DNA from: Pseudoduganella lutea
Lineage (GTDB): Bacteria; Pseudomonadota; Gammaproteobacteria; Burkholderiales; Burkholderiaceae_D
Direction of reading: 5' to 3'
DNA length: 64,000 nucleotides
NCBI RefSeq assembly: GCF_004209755.1
Contig: NZ_CP035913.1
Coordinates: 806,001 to 870,000 of the forward strand
Shown: one piece after another, positions 44,057-52,145 of the stretch
How the letters are laid out: each line of letters starts with the position of its first letter
Position numbering within the stretch: position 1 is the first letter of the stretch
The notes under the pieces: generated by a model
Seen by the model: the letters and a program-made list of their open reading frames with translations, nothing else
Told to the model about the DNA's origin: nothing
The model's database searches: none
Made by a program: the position numbers and the translations under genes

Positions 44057-45760
44057 TCAACCCTCTTTGCGCTGCGCCGATCGGATATCCGCGGTCGAAC
44101 CCATAGCGGGCAGCGACATCGCCGCCCCGCCCCGCACCCGGGCTAGTGCCGCCGAGGCGGCGGTAACCACCATCTCCGTCGTATACGGCTTGCGGACGAA
44201 CTCGGAAGCCAACCCGGCCAGCCGGTCCGGCTCCCCGATGAAGCCACTGGCCAGCACGACCGGCAAGCGCGGATGGCTGCGGGCGAGGCGGTGCGCCATT
44301 TCGATGCCGTCGAAGGCGCCCGGCATGCGTACGTCCGAGAACACGAGGTCGATCACGTCGAGGTTGCTTTGCAGCGCCTCTTCCGCGTTGCCCGCGCAGC
44401 ACACGGTGCAGCCGAGCGCGGAAAACAGCGCCACCGCCACTTCGGCCACCAGCGCATCGTCTTCCACGCACAGCACGCGCAGGCCGGCGAAGAGATCGTT
44501 CTCCTGCTCGTCCGTTGCCGGCGCGGCCTGCGCCAGCCGGGATTCGCCGCGGTGCGGCAGCACGATGGCGACGAGGGTGCCGGCGGGTGAACTACGCAGG
44601 TAGGCGGTGCCGCCGCTCTGCTGCGCGTAGCCATACACCTGCGACAGGCCCAGGCCGGTGCCCTTGCCGAGCGGCTTCGTGGTGAAGAACGGTTCGAAGG
44701 CCTGCCGCGCCACGGCTTCCGGCATGCCGGTGCCTTCGTCGCGCAGCGCCACTTCCACGAATTGCCCGCGCAAGGCGGAAAGCTCGGGCAGGTCGGCCGC
44801 GGGCAGGTCGATGTTGCGCACCGAAAGGACCACGTTGCCGCCGTGGGGCATCGCATCGCGGGCGTTGATCGCCAGGTTCAGCAGCGCCATTTCCAGCAGC
44901 GCCAGGTCCGTCTCCACCGGCCATGGGGTGGCGGGAATATCGATCGACAGCGTGATGCGCTTGCCCAGCGAATGGCGCAGCAGCTGGGCGACGGCATGCA
45001 CGTGCTCGTCCAGCTGTACGGCGGTCACCTGCATGGGCTGGCGGCGGGCAAAGGTCAGCAGTTGCTGGGTCAGGCGCGCTCCCTGGTCGGTCACGCGGGC
45101 GATGCTGTCGAGGGGCTTCTGCAACTGCGGCTGGTCGCGGCCGAGCATCCGGATGACCTGCGTGGCGCCGGAGATCACCTGCAGCAGGTTGTTGAAATCG
45201 TGCGCCACACCGCCCGTCAGGCGGCCCAGCGATTCGAGGCGGCGTGCCTCGGTCAGCGTGGCTTCCACCTGCCGGCGTTCGCGCACTTCGTGGGCCAGCG
45301 CGGCCGTGCGTTCGTCCACGCGCCGTTCCAGTTCCGCCGCGTGCTGGCTCAGCTGGACGAGCTGGTCGCGCACCTGGAATTGCAGCAGCCGGGTACGGTG
45401 CGCGGACATGAGGGCCAGCAGCAGGCCGTCGCGCCGCAACGGGCGCGCGATCAGGGTCACGTTGCCGAGCTTTTCCAGCACGCCGGCAGCCCCGCCTACC
45501 AGCACCGCGTCCGCATTGGCCAGTGCGATGATGGGGATGTTGGACCACAGCGGCTGGCTGCGCAGCTGCGCGGCCAGCTGGTCCGCCGGGCAGCGCATCA
45601 AGCCCTCCTCCGTCACGATCGCCAGCAGGGCATTGTCGTCGAGCGCGGCGCTGAACTGGGCGGCGCTGGTGCAGACCACCGCCTCGAGGTGTACTGCGGC
45701 CAGCATGGTGCCGAGCACGTCGGCATCCCGGCCCACCGGCGCGTACACGACGACATGCAT
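44057..45760 (-). CDS. Hybrid sensor kinase with N- and C-terminal receiver domains
   Basis: The product has 567 aa. A receiver-like fold opens the protein (about 1-115: VVVYAPVGRDADVLG... LIARPLRRDGLLLALM), without the standard Asp. A coiled coil follows (about 120-165), then HisKA with GGVAHDFNNLLQVI, HATPase with NLAINARDAMP and GTGLGLSQVYGY, and a receiver (about 430-550) with LVFSDVRMPG. AHDFNNLL is typical of soluble kinases of the FixL/NtrB-like phosphorelay type. The ATG lies 1 bp after the stop of the KaiC-like gene, so the two proteins are almost certainly made together. Confidence 0.88.
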   Translation of the reverse strand: MHVVVYAPVGRDADVLGTMLAAVHLEAVVCTSAAQFSAALDDNALLAIVTEEGLMRCPADQLAAQLRSQPLWSNIPIIALANADAVLVGGAAGVLEKLGNVTLIARPLRRDGLLLALMSAHRTRLLQFQVRDQLVQLSQHAAELERRVDERTAALAHEVRERRQVEATLTEARRLESLGRLTGGVAHDFNNLLQVISGATQVIRMLGRDQPQLQKPLDSIARVTDQGARLTQQLLTFARRQPMQVTAVQLDEHVHAVAQLLRHSLGKRITLSIDIPATPWPVETDLALLEMALLNLAINARDAMPHGGNVVLSVRNIDLPAADLPELSALRGQFVEVALRDEGTGMPEAVARQAFEPFFTTKPLGKGTGLGLSQVYGYAQQSGGTAYLRSSPAGTLVAIVLPHRGESRLAQAAPATDEQENDLFAGLRVLCVEDDALVAEVAVALFSALGCTVCCAGNAEEALQSNLDVIDLVFSDVRMPGAFDGIEMAHRLARSHPRLPVVLASGFIGEPDRLAGLASEFVRKPYTTEMVVTAASAALARVRGGAAMSLPAMGSTADIRSAQRKEG

Positions 45761-45761
45761 G

Positions 45762-47201
45762 TCAGTGAGCGAGCCGCGTTGCATTGTCCGGCCCGGCATC
45801 GTCGACGCGATTGCCCACCTCGATGCCGTCTTCGACCAGCCGGAACTCGCGCACTTCATGGCTATGGCGGCCATGGCGCTTCTTCATCACGCTGATGGCC
45901 TTGTCCATGATGCCGTGCGCTTCGTGGAAGCGCAGCGCGATCACGTTGTCGGTGATGATCGACAGCGCATCCGGCTCGCGTGTCGTGTCCAGCGCGGCGG
46001 AATGGGCGCCCACGATCACGGCGATGACGCCCATGTTCGCCAGGTAGGAAAACAGTTCATTCATCTGCAGCAGCAGCGTGCTTTCCTCGCGCACCAGGTC
46101 CAGATAGGAGTTGATGCTGTCGATGACCACGATGCGCACGCCGTCGTCTTCCACGCTGCGCCGCACGCGCCAGATGAAGGCGCCCGCGGAAATGCGCGAC
46201 GGGTTGATGCGCGTGATCAGCAGCCCGCGCGGTTCGCCTGTTTCATCGTGGATGCCGAAGCGGGCGATCATGCGCGAGCGCAGCGTCATCTCCGCTTCGT
46301 CGAGCACGAAGTAGGCGGCCTTGTCGCCGACGCGCACCGCCGCCAGCGCATATTGCAGCGCCAGTGTCGTCTTGCCCACGCCGGCCGGGCCGACGATCAT
46401 CGTCGACGTGCCATCGATGATGCCACCACCCACGATGTCGTCCAGCCCGGCCACGCCGCTGAGGAGTTCCCCGGGCTGGTAGTCGCGCCGGTGCTCTTCG
46501 GCGATCAGGCTGGGGAAGATCAGCACCTCGTCGCGCTCTATCGCGAAATCGTGCCAGCCGCTCTGGTAGTCGGCCCCGCGCAGTTTCACGATCTTCAGCG
46601 TACGGTAACCGGCGCCATACGGGCGGTCGCGCTGCTCCAGCGTGATCGCACCGTGCACGGCGCTCTGCAGTTCGAATGCATGGTTCATGGCCGTGAGGTC
46701 GTCGAGCAGGATCACGGTGGCGTTGGCCCGCGCCAGGCGGTTGCGCAGCGTGATGATCTGGCGCCGGTAGTGGGCGCTGTCGTGCGCCAGCAGCCGGATC
46801 TCGGCCATCGAGTCGATCACCACGCGGGTCGCGCCGCTTCGCTCGACCTCGCCGGCGATCGCATCGACGAGTTGCGACAACTCGGCATCGCTCGGCAGCA
46901 TGATCGTCTGTTCATGGAATTCCTGCGCTTCGAGCAGGTCGGGCGCGAACAGGCGGATGCCGTCCAGCGACCAGCCATGGCTGGCCGCCGTGGCGTGCAG
47001 CTCCTCCTCGGTTTCGGACAACGTGACATACAGGCTGCCCTGCCCTTCCGCCGCGGCGGCGATCAGGAACCGCATGCCGATCGTCGTCTTGCCGGTGCCG
47101 GGGCGGCCCTCGATCAGGTGGATGCGGCCATCCAGCAGGCCGCCGCGCAATACGGCGTCAAGTTCGGGGATACCGGTGGGAATGCGTTTCGTTACCGTCA
47201 T
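45762..47201 (-). CDS. KaiC-like double-domain RecA-family ATPase
   Basis: The product has 479 aa with two KaiC domains. Walker A motifs are at residues 32-40 (GRPGTGKTT) and 271-279 (GPAGVGKTT). Walker B segments are VVIDSMAEI and VVIDSINSYL. Glu-rich catalytic positions occur as TLSETEEEL and VLDEAEMTL. The second domain ends with EFRLVEDGIEVG. Double-domain KaiC homologues without KaiA/KaiB are common outside cyanobacteria and are tied to signalling or stress, not proven clocks. No kaiB is in this window. The hybrid kinase gene follows 1 bp downstream. Confidence 0.9.
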   Translation of the reverse strand: MTVTKRIPTGIPELDAVLRGGLLDGRIHLIEGRPGTGKTTIGMRFLIAAAAEGQGSLYVTLSETEEELHATAASHGWSLDGIRLFAPDLLEAQEFHEQTIMLPSDAELSQLVDAIAGEVERSGATRVVIDSMAEIRLLAHDSAHYRRQIITLRNRLARANATVILLDDLTAMNHAFELQSAVHGAITLEQRDRPYGAGYRTLKIVKLRGADYQSGWHDFAIERDEVLIFPSLIAEEHRRDYQPGELLSGVAGLDDIVGGGIIDGTSTMIVGPAGVGKTTLALQYALAAVRVGDKAAYFVLDEAEMTLRSRMIARFGIHDETGEPRGLLITRINPSRISAGAFIWRVRRSVEDDGVRIVVIDSINSYLDLVREESTLLLQMNELFSYLANMGVIAVIVGAHSAALDTTREPDALSIITDNVIALRFHEAHGIMDKAISVMKKRHGRHSHEVREFRLVEDGIEVGNRVDDAGPDNATRLAH

Positions 47202-47422
47202 GGTCGTTGGCCTGAATAAATTGTGCCGGGCTGTCGACCGGAAATTGTGGCGCACTCTGTGCAAGTTTTCGACCGATTTTAGCTGAACCGATATTTTCTA
47301 ACGCACAATTGAATATTGGTTACTTCATGGATGAATGGCGACCCTGTCCATTGGCAAAGATGTCACAAGCTTCTACACTCCCTCGGGACGGACCAGCCAG
47401 CAGGACCAATGACAGGGGCTCG

Positions 47423-48331
47423 ATGAACGACAGACCACAGTCCGGCGCCAGCGCGCGGACGCACGATGCGGCGGACGCCATCGGCGGCATCCTCGATGCG
47501 CCGCCCCGGTTCGGCGCCGAGGTGCTCCGCGGCGGCACGCGCCTCACGCAGCGCTGGAGCCACGGCGAATTCCACGCGGCGCTGCCGGCCATGGAAACCC
47601 ATGTAGTCATGACGTATTACGGCGCGGCCCAGGATGCCGGCTGGCGCCAGGAGGGCCGTCACCTGCGCGCCCGCACCCGCCCGGGCACCGTAACGATCAT
47701 TCCCGAAGGGCAGGATGGCCAGTGGGACGTGGAAGGTCCCATCGAGGTGTCGCACGTGTACCTGACGAACGAGCGCCTGCAGGCGGCCGCCGACACGTTC
47801 GCGAAGGGCCGGCCCGTGGAACTGGTGGGCCGGATCTGCGCGGACGATGCCGTCGCCGCGCGCATCCTCGAAGTGCTCGGCCATGAAGCGGCCAGCGGCG
47901 ATGCGTCGTCCTCGCTGTTCGCCGAGCAGGCGCTCGACCTGCTATGCGCCCAGCTCATCCGCGCTCATTCGGCCGGCGCGGCGGCCCCCTCCCCGCAAGC
48001 CCGCAAGGGCCTCGCGGACTGGCAGGTGAAACGGGTCACGAATTACATGCGCGATTTCCTCGACCAGGAAATCCGGCTCGACGACCTGGCCGCACTGGTC
48101 GACCTGAGCCGCTTCCACTTCGTCACGGCATTTCGCCAGGCCACGGGGCAGACGCCCCACGAATGGCTGACGGCCCTGCGCATCGCCCAATCCAAGCGCC
48201 TGCTTGCCGACCGCAGCACGCCCATCACCACCATCGCCCTGGCCGTGGGATACCAGACGCCGTCGTCGTTCGCTTCCAGTTTCCGCAAGGTAACGGGCTC
48301 CACGCCGTCCGCCTTCCGCGCCGCCGCCTGA
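47423..48331 (+). CDS. AraC-family transcriptional regulator
   Basis: The product has 302 aa. The C-terminal AraC domain (about 200-300) has two helix-turn-helix units: LDDLAALVDLSRFHFVTAFR and ITTIALAVGYQTPSSFASSF. An N-terminal effector or dimerisation domain (about 20-190) of unclear fold contains TVTIIPEGQDGQWDVEG. The ATG at 47423 is preceded by CAGGGG. It is in line with the SDR and cupin genes, 113 bp upstream, so it probably controls them. The inducer is unknown. Confidence 0.87.
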   Translation: MNDRPQSGASARTHDAADAIGGILDAPPRFGAEVLRGGTRLTQRWSHGEFHAALPAMETHVVMTYYGAAQDAGWRQEGRHLRARTRPGTVTIIPEGQDGQWDVEGPIEVSHVYLTNERLQAAADTFAKGRPVELVGRICADDAVAARILEVLGHEAASGDASSSLFAEQALDLLCAQLIRAHSAGAAAPSPQARKGLADWQVKRVTNYMRDFLDQEIRLDDLAALVDLSRFHFVTAFRQATGQTPHEWLTALRIAQSKRLLADRSTPITTIALAVGYQTPSSFASSFRKVTGSTPSAFRAAA

Positions 48332-48444
48332 CGGCCGCCGCAAGAATGGAACAGCCGCCGCAATTTCCGGAAAGCCGGCTGCCGGCCCGAAGCCTAAGAT
48401 GGCTTCAACCCTGCACACCGCGGGAACCTTCCAGGAGATCAAAA

Positions 48445-49191
48445 ATGAACGCACTGAACATCGCAGTCATCGGCGGCACCGGCTTGATCGGTTCGAAAAC
48501 GGTTGCTTTGCTGAAAGCAGCCGGCCATGCCGTGCGCGCCGCGGGTCCCAGCACGGGCGTGAACACCGTCACGGGCGAAGGGCTGGACGATGCGCTGGCC
48601 GGCGCGCACGTGGTCATCGACGTATCGAACGCCCCCACGTTCGATCCGGCCGAGGTACGCGCCTTCTTCGAAACGTCGGGCCGCAACCTGCTGGCCGCGG
48701 AACGGCGGGCCGGCGTGCGCCACCACGTGGTGCTGTCCATCGTGGGCGCGGACCGCATGCCGGGCAATGGCTACTTCGCGGCCAAGGTCGTGCAGGAAGG
48801 GCTCGTTGCAGGCTCGGGCGTCCCGTACACCATCGTCCGTTCGACCCAGTTCCTCGAATTCGTGAAAGGCATCGCCGACGGCAGCACGGCCGGCGGCACG
48901 GTAAGAGTAGCAGGCGGCCAGTTCCAGCCGATCGCAGCGGACGACGTGGCCGAACTCCTTGCCGGCTTCGCGGTGCAGGCGCCGCGCAACGGCGTCGTGG
49001 AAATCGCCGGCCCGGAACGCGCCCCGTTCGACGATATCGTGCGCCGCCACCTGCGGGTGGTGGGCGACCCGCGCACGGTGGAACGGGACGATACGGCGCT
49101 GTACTTCGGCGGCAAGGTCGAGGAACTGTCGCTCGTGCCGCTGGCCACGCCGCACCTGGGCCGCATCACGATCGATACCTGGAACCGCTGA
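48445..49191 (+). CDS. NmrA-like SDR-family NAD(P)-binding protein
   Basis: The product has 248 aa. An N-terminal Rossmann fold has the nucleotide motif GGTGLIGSKTV (after NIAVI). DVSNAPTF, GADRMPGNGYFAAKVVQEGL and PYTIVRSTQFLEF are typical of atypical SDRs related to NmrA/NAD(P)H azoreductase-like proteins. The classical YxxxK is represented only by the YFAAK element. It starts 8 nt after a CCAGGAGA site. The cupin gene begins 26 bp downstream, so both are one unit. Confidence 0.87.
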   Translation: MNALNIAVIGGTGLIGSKTVALLKAAGHAVRAAGPSTGVNTVTGEGLDDALAGAHVVIDVSNAPTFDPAEVRAFFETSGRNLLAAERRAGVRHHVVLSIVGADRMPGNGYFAAKVVQEGLVAGSGVPYTIVRSTQFLEFVKGIADGSTAGGTVRVAGGQFQPIAADDVAELLAGFAVQAPRNGVVEIAGPERAPFDDIVRRHLRVVGDPRTVERDDTALYFGGKVEELSLVPLATPHLGRITIDTWNR

Positions 49192-49217
49192 TCCGTTGCC
49201 ATCGAAAGGAGAACACC

Positions 49218-49661
49218 ATGAAACATCCCGTTGCCGCACTGCTGTTCGCCGCCCTGCCCTTTCACGCCAGCCTGGCCCAGGAGCACGGTGTCCACGCAAC
49301 CCCTGCCGCCACTGGCGGCGTGAAGGTCACGCAGGTGTACGACCACAAGATTCCCGGCATGCCGAACAAGAGCCTGAAAGGTGTGCTGGTGGAATACGCG
49401 CCGGGCGCCGCCAATCCCGCCCACACGCATGCGAAGTCGGCGCTGATCTATGCCACCGTGCTGGAAGGCGCCGTGCTGAACCAGCTGAACGGCGGGCCGG
49501 TGCGCACTTTCACGAAAGGCCAGAACTTCACGGAGCAGCCTGGTGATCGCCACGACGTGAGCGCCAATGCCAGCAAGACGGAACCGGCGAAGCTGCTGGC
49601 GGTGTTCGTGGTGGATTCGGACGACAAGGCACTGACGACGCCGATCGCCGCCGGCAGGTAG
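49218..49661 (+). CDS. Secreted cupin-domain protein
   Basis: The product has 147 aa with a signal peptide (HPVAALLFAALPFHASLAQ). A cupin barrel carries the metal site PAHTHAKSALIYATVLEGA and the second motif GDRHDVSANAS. Pro- and Gly-rich turns (DHKIPGMPNKSL) match small periplasmic cupins. A ribosome site AAAGGAG is 8 nt before the ATG. It is co-transcribed with the SDR gene under the AraC regulator. Possible roles include metal-dependent dioxygenase or storage; the sequence gives no substrate. Confidence 0.82.
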   Translation: MKHPVAALLFAALPFHASLAQEHGVHATPAATGGVKVTQVYDHKIPGMPNKSLKGVLVEYAPGAANPAHTHAKSALIYATVLEGAVLNQLNGGPVRTFTKGQNFTEQPGDRHDVSANASKTEPAKLLAVFVVDSDDKALTTPIAAGR

Positions 49662-49678
49662 GCCGGGCCGGCGCCAGG

Positions 49679-50518
49679 TCAGCCGATGCCATGGATGAAC
49701 GCGGCAATCTCGGCCAGCGCGAACGTGCACACGCAATCGCTGCGCCCGCCCGGCTCCTCGAGCGGCGCGGGCGGCAGGCGCTTGACGGCCGTGGGAATGC
49801 CGGCGGCGATCAGCCGGGCGCCGTATTGTTCCGCTTCGTCGCGCAGCGGGTCGTCGTCGGCCGACAGGATCAGTGCCGGCGGCAGGTTCTTCAGCCGCGA
49901 CGATTGCAGCGGCGACGCATACGGGTGCGTGCGGTCGGCCGCGTTGGGCAGGTAGGCGCGGTAGCCTTCCGCGCAGGTGCGCGCCACTTCGTCCACGACC
50001 GTGGCCTTGTCCACGCACGACGGCATGGTGCGCATCGAGCACGTGGTGAGGCCCGGGTCGAGCATCGGCATGATCAGCACCTGGCCGGCCAGCGCGGGGC
50101 CGCCACGGTCGCGCGCCACGAGCGAGGCCACGGCGGCCAGGTTGGCGCCCGCCTCGATGCCCGCCACGATCAGCCGCTTGCCGCTCCACGCCAGCTTCGC
50201 CTTGTGCTTCTTCGACCACAGCAGCACGGCGTGGGCATCCTCGACCGCGGCGGGGAACGGCTTTTCGCATGCCAGCGTGTAGCCCGCGGCCAGCGCGACC
50301 TGGCTCGGGTCGGCGGCCACGAGCTGGCGCAGGAACTCGTCGGCCTCGCTGATCGAACCGCCCATGAAGCCGCCGCCGTGGAAGAACACGACCAGTGTGT
50401 CGCGCTTGCCCGTGGTGGGACCGGCCAGGTGCAGGCGGGCCGGTAATGGGCCGGTGGCGCCGGATACCTCCACGTCGCGGGAGACGACAGTTGTTTCGCT
50501 TGCTGATCCATCATTCAT
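49679..50518 (-). CDS. HSL-type alpha/beta hydrolase-fold protein lacking catalytic Ser and His
   Basis: The product has 279 aa. It has the HSL-family oxyanion motif HGGG (47-50) and alpha/beta order, but the nucleophile box is GIEAGAN (120-126) instead of GDSAGG, so Ser is replaced by Glu122. The Asp region (LILSADDDPLRDEAEQYG) is kept. The terminal His motif (HGF) is missing, replaced by the EPGGRSDCVCTF region. Loss of two triad residues argues for a binding or regulatory protein rather than an esterase. It is 216 bp from, and in line with, the RND outer-membrane gene. Start at 50518 has GAAGGAAA upstream. Confidence 0.8.
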   Translation of the reverse strand: MNDGSASETTVVSRDVEVSGATGPLPARLHLAGPTTGKRDTLVVFFHGGGFMGGSISEADEFLRQLVAADPSQVALAAGYTLACEKPFPAAVEDAHAVLLWSKKHKAKLAWSGKRLIVAGIEAGANLAAVASLVARDRGGPALAGQVLIMPMLDPGLTTCSMRTMPSCVDKATVVDEVARTCAEGYRAYLPNAADRTHPYASPLQSSRLKNLPPALILSADDDPLRDEAEQYGARLIAAGIPTAVKRLPPAPLEEPGGRSDCVCTFALAEIAAFIHGIG

Positions 50519-50579
50519 CTCGATGTTTCCTTCGTATGCATGCGTATCGATCGCTTGAACCGGTAGCTGTTGGCAACCA

Positions 50580-50715
50580 GACACCGGTGTCCGGCACCTT
50601 TTTCTACCCCGGTTTTTTGCTTGCGCCGCCGGTCTGCTTGCCAAAAACCGGGGTCAGTCCCCTGGATCACGGCCGGTAACCCAGATAGCGTCAACGACTG
50701 GCGGGGACAGACCCC
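50580..50715. repeat. REP-like palindrome cluster
   Basis: GACACCGGTGTC (50580-50591) is a perfect palindrome. ACCCCGGTTTTT at 50606-50617 is exactly mirrored by AAAAACCGGGGT at 50643-50654. GGGGTCAGTCCCCTGG and GGGGACAGACCCCAG follow. The motifs match those near 24.7 and 25.9 kb. The stretch fills most of the gap between the Ser-less hydrolase gene and the efflux genes. Confidence 0.65.
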
Positions 50716-50734
50716 AGCTGCTCAGCCGCAAACC

Positions 50735-52144
50735 TTATTGCCAGCCGCCGCCAAGAACCTTGTACAACGTCACCTGATTGCTCGCCTTCGCCAGCCGCGC
50801 GCTGATGTAGGTCTGCTGCGCGGCATACAAGTTCCGCTGCGACACGAGCGCGTTCAGGTAAGACTCGGCGCCCTTGCGGTACCGCTGCTCGTGGATCCGG
50901 TAGCTCTTGCCGGAAGCTTCCACGAGCGCGGCCTGCGAGGCCACGCGTTCATCGAGCGTGCCGCGCTGGGCCAGCGCGTCCGATACTTCGCGGAACGCCG
51001 ACTGGATCGCCTTTTCATACTGCGCCACGGCGATGTCGCGGTTCGTTGTCGCCAGGTCCAGGTTGGCCTGGTTGCGGCCGCCCGAGAAGATCGGCAGCGC
51101 CAGTTGCGGGATGAACGACCATGTGCCGGCGCCCGCCTTGAAGAGGTTCGACAGGTCGCCGCTGGCGGCGCCGGCCGATGCAGTCAGCGAGATGCTCGGG
51201 AAGAACGCGGCCCGGGCCACGCCGATGTTGGCGTTCTGCGCCTGCAGCGTGCGCTCGGCGTTCATCACGTCCGGCCGACGCGCGAGCACTTCGGATGGCA
51301 CGCCTTCCGGCAAGTCGGCCAGTTGCGTGACCGGTTGCAGCGTATCCCGCGGCAGCAGTTCGGCCGGCACCGGAGCACCGGCCAGCAGCGCCAGCGCGTT
51401 GCGGTCCGCCGCCACTTGGGCGGTGTAGACCGCCACGTCGCTGCGGGCCGTTTCGACGCTGGTCTGCGCTTCGTACATGTCCAGGCCCGACGTGGCACCC
51501 GCCTCGAAGCGGCGTTGCGACAGTTCGAGCGTGGTCTGCTGGCTCTTCAGCGTGTCCTGCGCCAGACGCAGGCGTTCCTGGTCCGCCGCCAGGGTGAGCC
51601 AGGCATTGGCCACTTCGGCCACCAGGCTGATCTGCTGCGAGCGGCGCGCCTCCTCGGTGCCCAGGTATTGCTGCAGGGCCGCTTCGGACAGGTTTTTTAC
51701 GCGCCCGAAGAAATCCAGCTCGAAGGCCGGAATGCCCAGGCCCGCCGAGTACTGGCGCGTGATATAGCCATCGCCGGTGGCGGACTGGTTGTCCGCCACG
51801 CGCTGCGCCGTCTGGCCCACGCTGGCGTTCAGGCCCGGCACGCGGTCGGCGCGCCGGATACCATACTGGGCGCGAGCGGCCTCGATGTTCAGGATCGACA
51901 CGCGCAGGTCGCGGTTGTTCGCCAGCGCCAGTTCGACGAGCTTTTCCAGCTGTTCGTCGGCGATGAAGTCGCGCCACGCGATGTCGTGCGCGGCATTCGC
52001 CTCGCCGGGGCGTTTCGCGGGCTGGTAGGCATCGCCTTTCGGCCATGCCTGCGCCACGGGCGCCGCGGGGCGCTCATACACGGGGGCCAGGCTGCAGCCG
52101 GACAGCACCGCCACCGCGGCCAGGGTCAATAAGGTCTTGTTCAT
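50735..52144 (-). CDS. RND efflux outer-membrane lipoprotein (NodT/OprM type)
   Basis: The product has 469 aa with a lipoprotein signal (LLTLAAVAVLSGC), acylated Cys at about 17. Two OEP repeats (about 55-250 and 270-455) contain FSGGRNQANLDLATTNRDIAV and EQRYRKGAESYLNALVSQRNLYAAQ. This makes the trimeric outer-membrane channel of a tripartite pump. It is 1 bp from the RND permease gene, and the order MFP-RND-OMF is standard. Confidence 0.93.
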   Translation of the reverse strand: MNKTLLTLAAVAVLSGCSLAPVYERPAAPVAQAWPKGDAYQPAKRPGEANAAHDIAWRDFIADEQLEKLVELALANNRDLRVSILNIEAARAQYGIRRADRVPGLNASVGQTAQRVADNQSATGDGYITRQYSAGLGIPAFELDFFGRVKNLSEAALQQYLGTEEARRSQQISLVAEVANAWLTLAADQERLRLAQDTLKSQQTTLELSQRRFEAGATSGLDMYEAQTSVETARSDVAVYTAQVAADRNALALLAGAPVPAELLPRDTLQPVTQLADLPEGVPSEVLARRPDVMNAERTLQAQNANIGVARAAFFPSISLTASAGAASGDLSNLFKAGAGTWSFIPQLALPIFSGGRNQANLDLATTNRDIAVAQYEKAIQSAFREVSDALAQRGTLDERVASQAALVEASGKSYRIHEQRYRKGAESYLNALVSQRNLYAAQQTYISARLAKASNQVTLYKVLGGGWQ

Positions 52145-52145
52145 G

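Noticed and set aside
45762..47201. Circadian clock locus
   Set aside because: A KaiC homologue alone is not evidence for a clock. No kaiA or kaiB is in the window.
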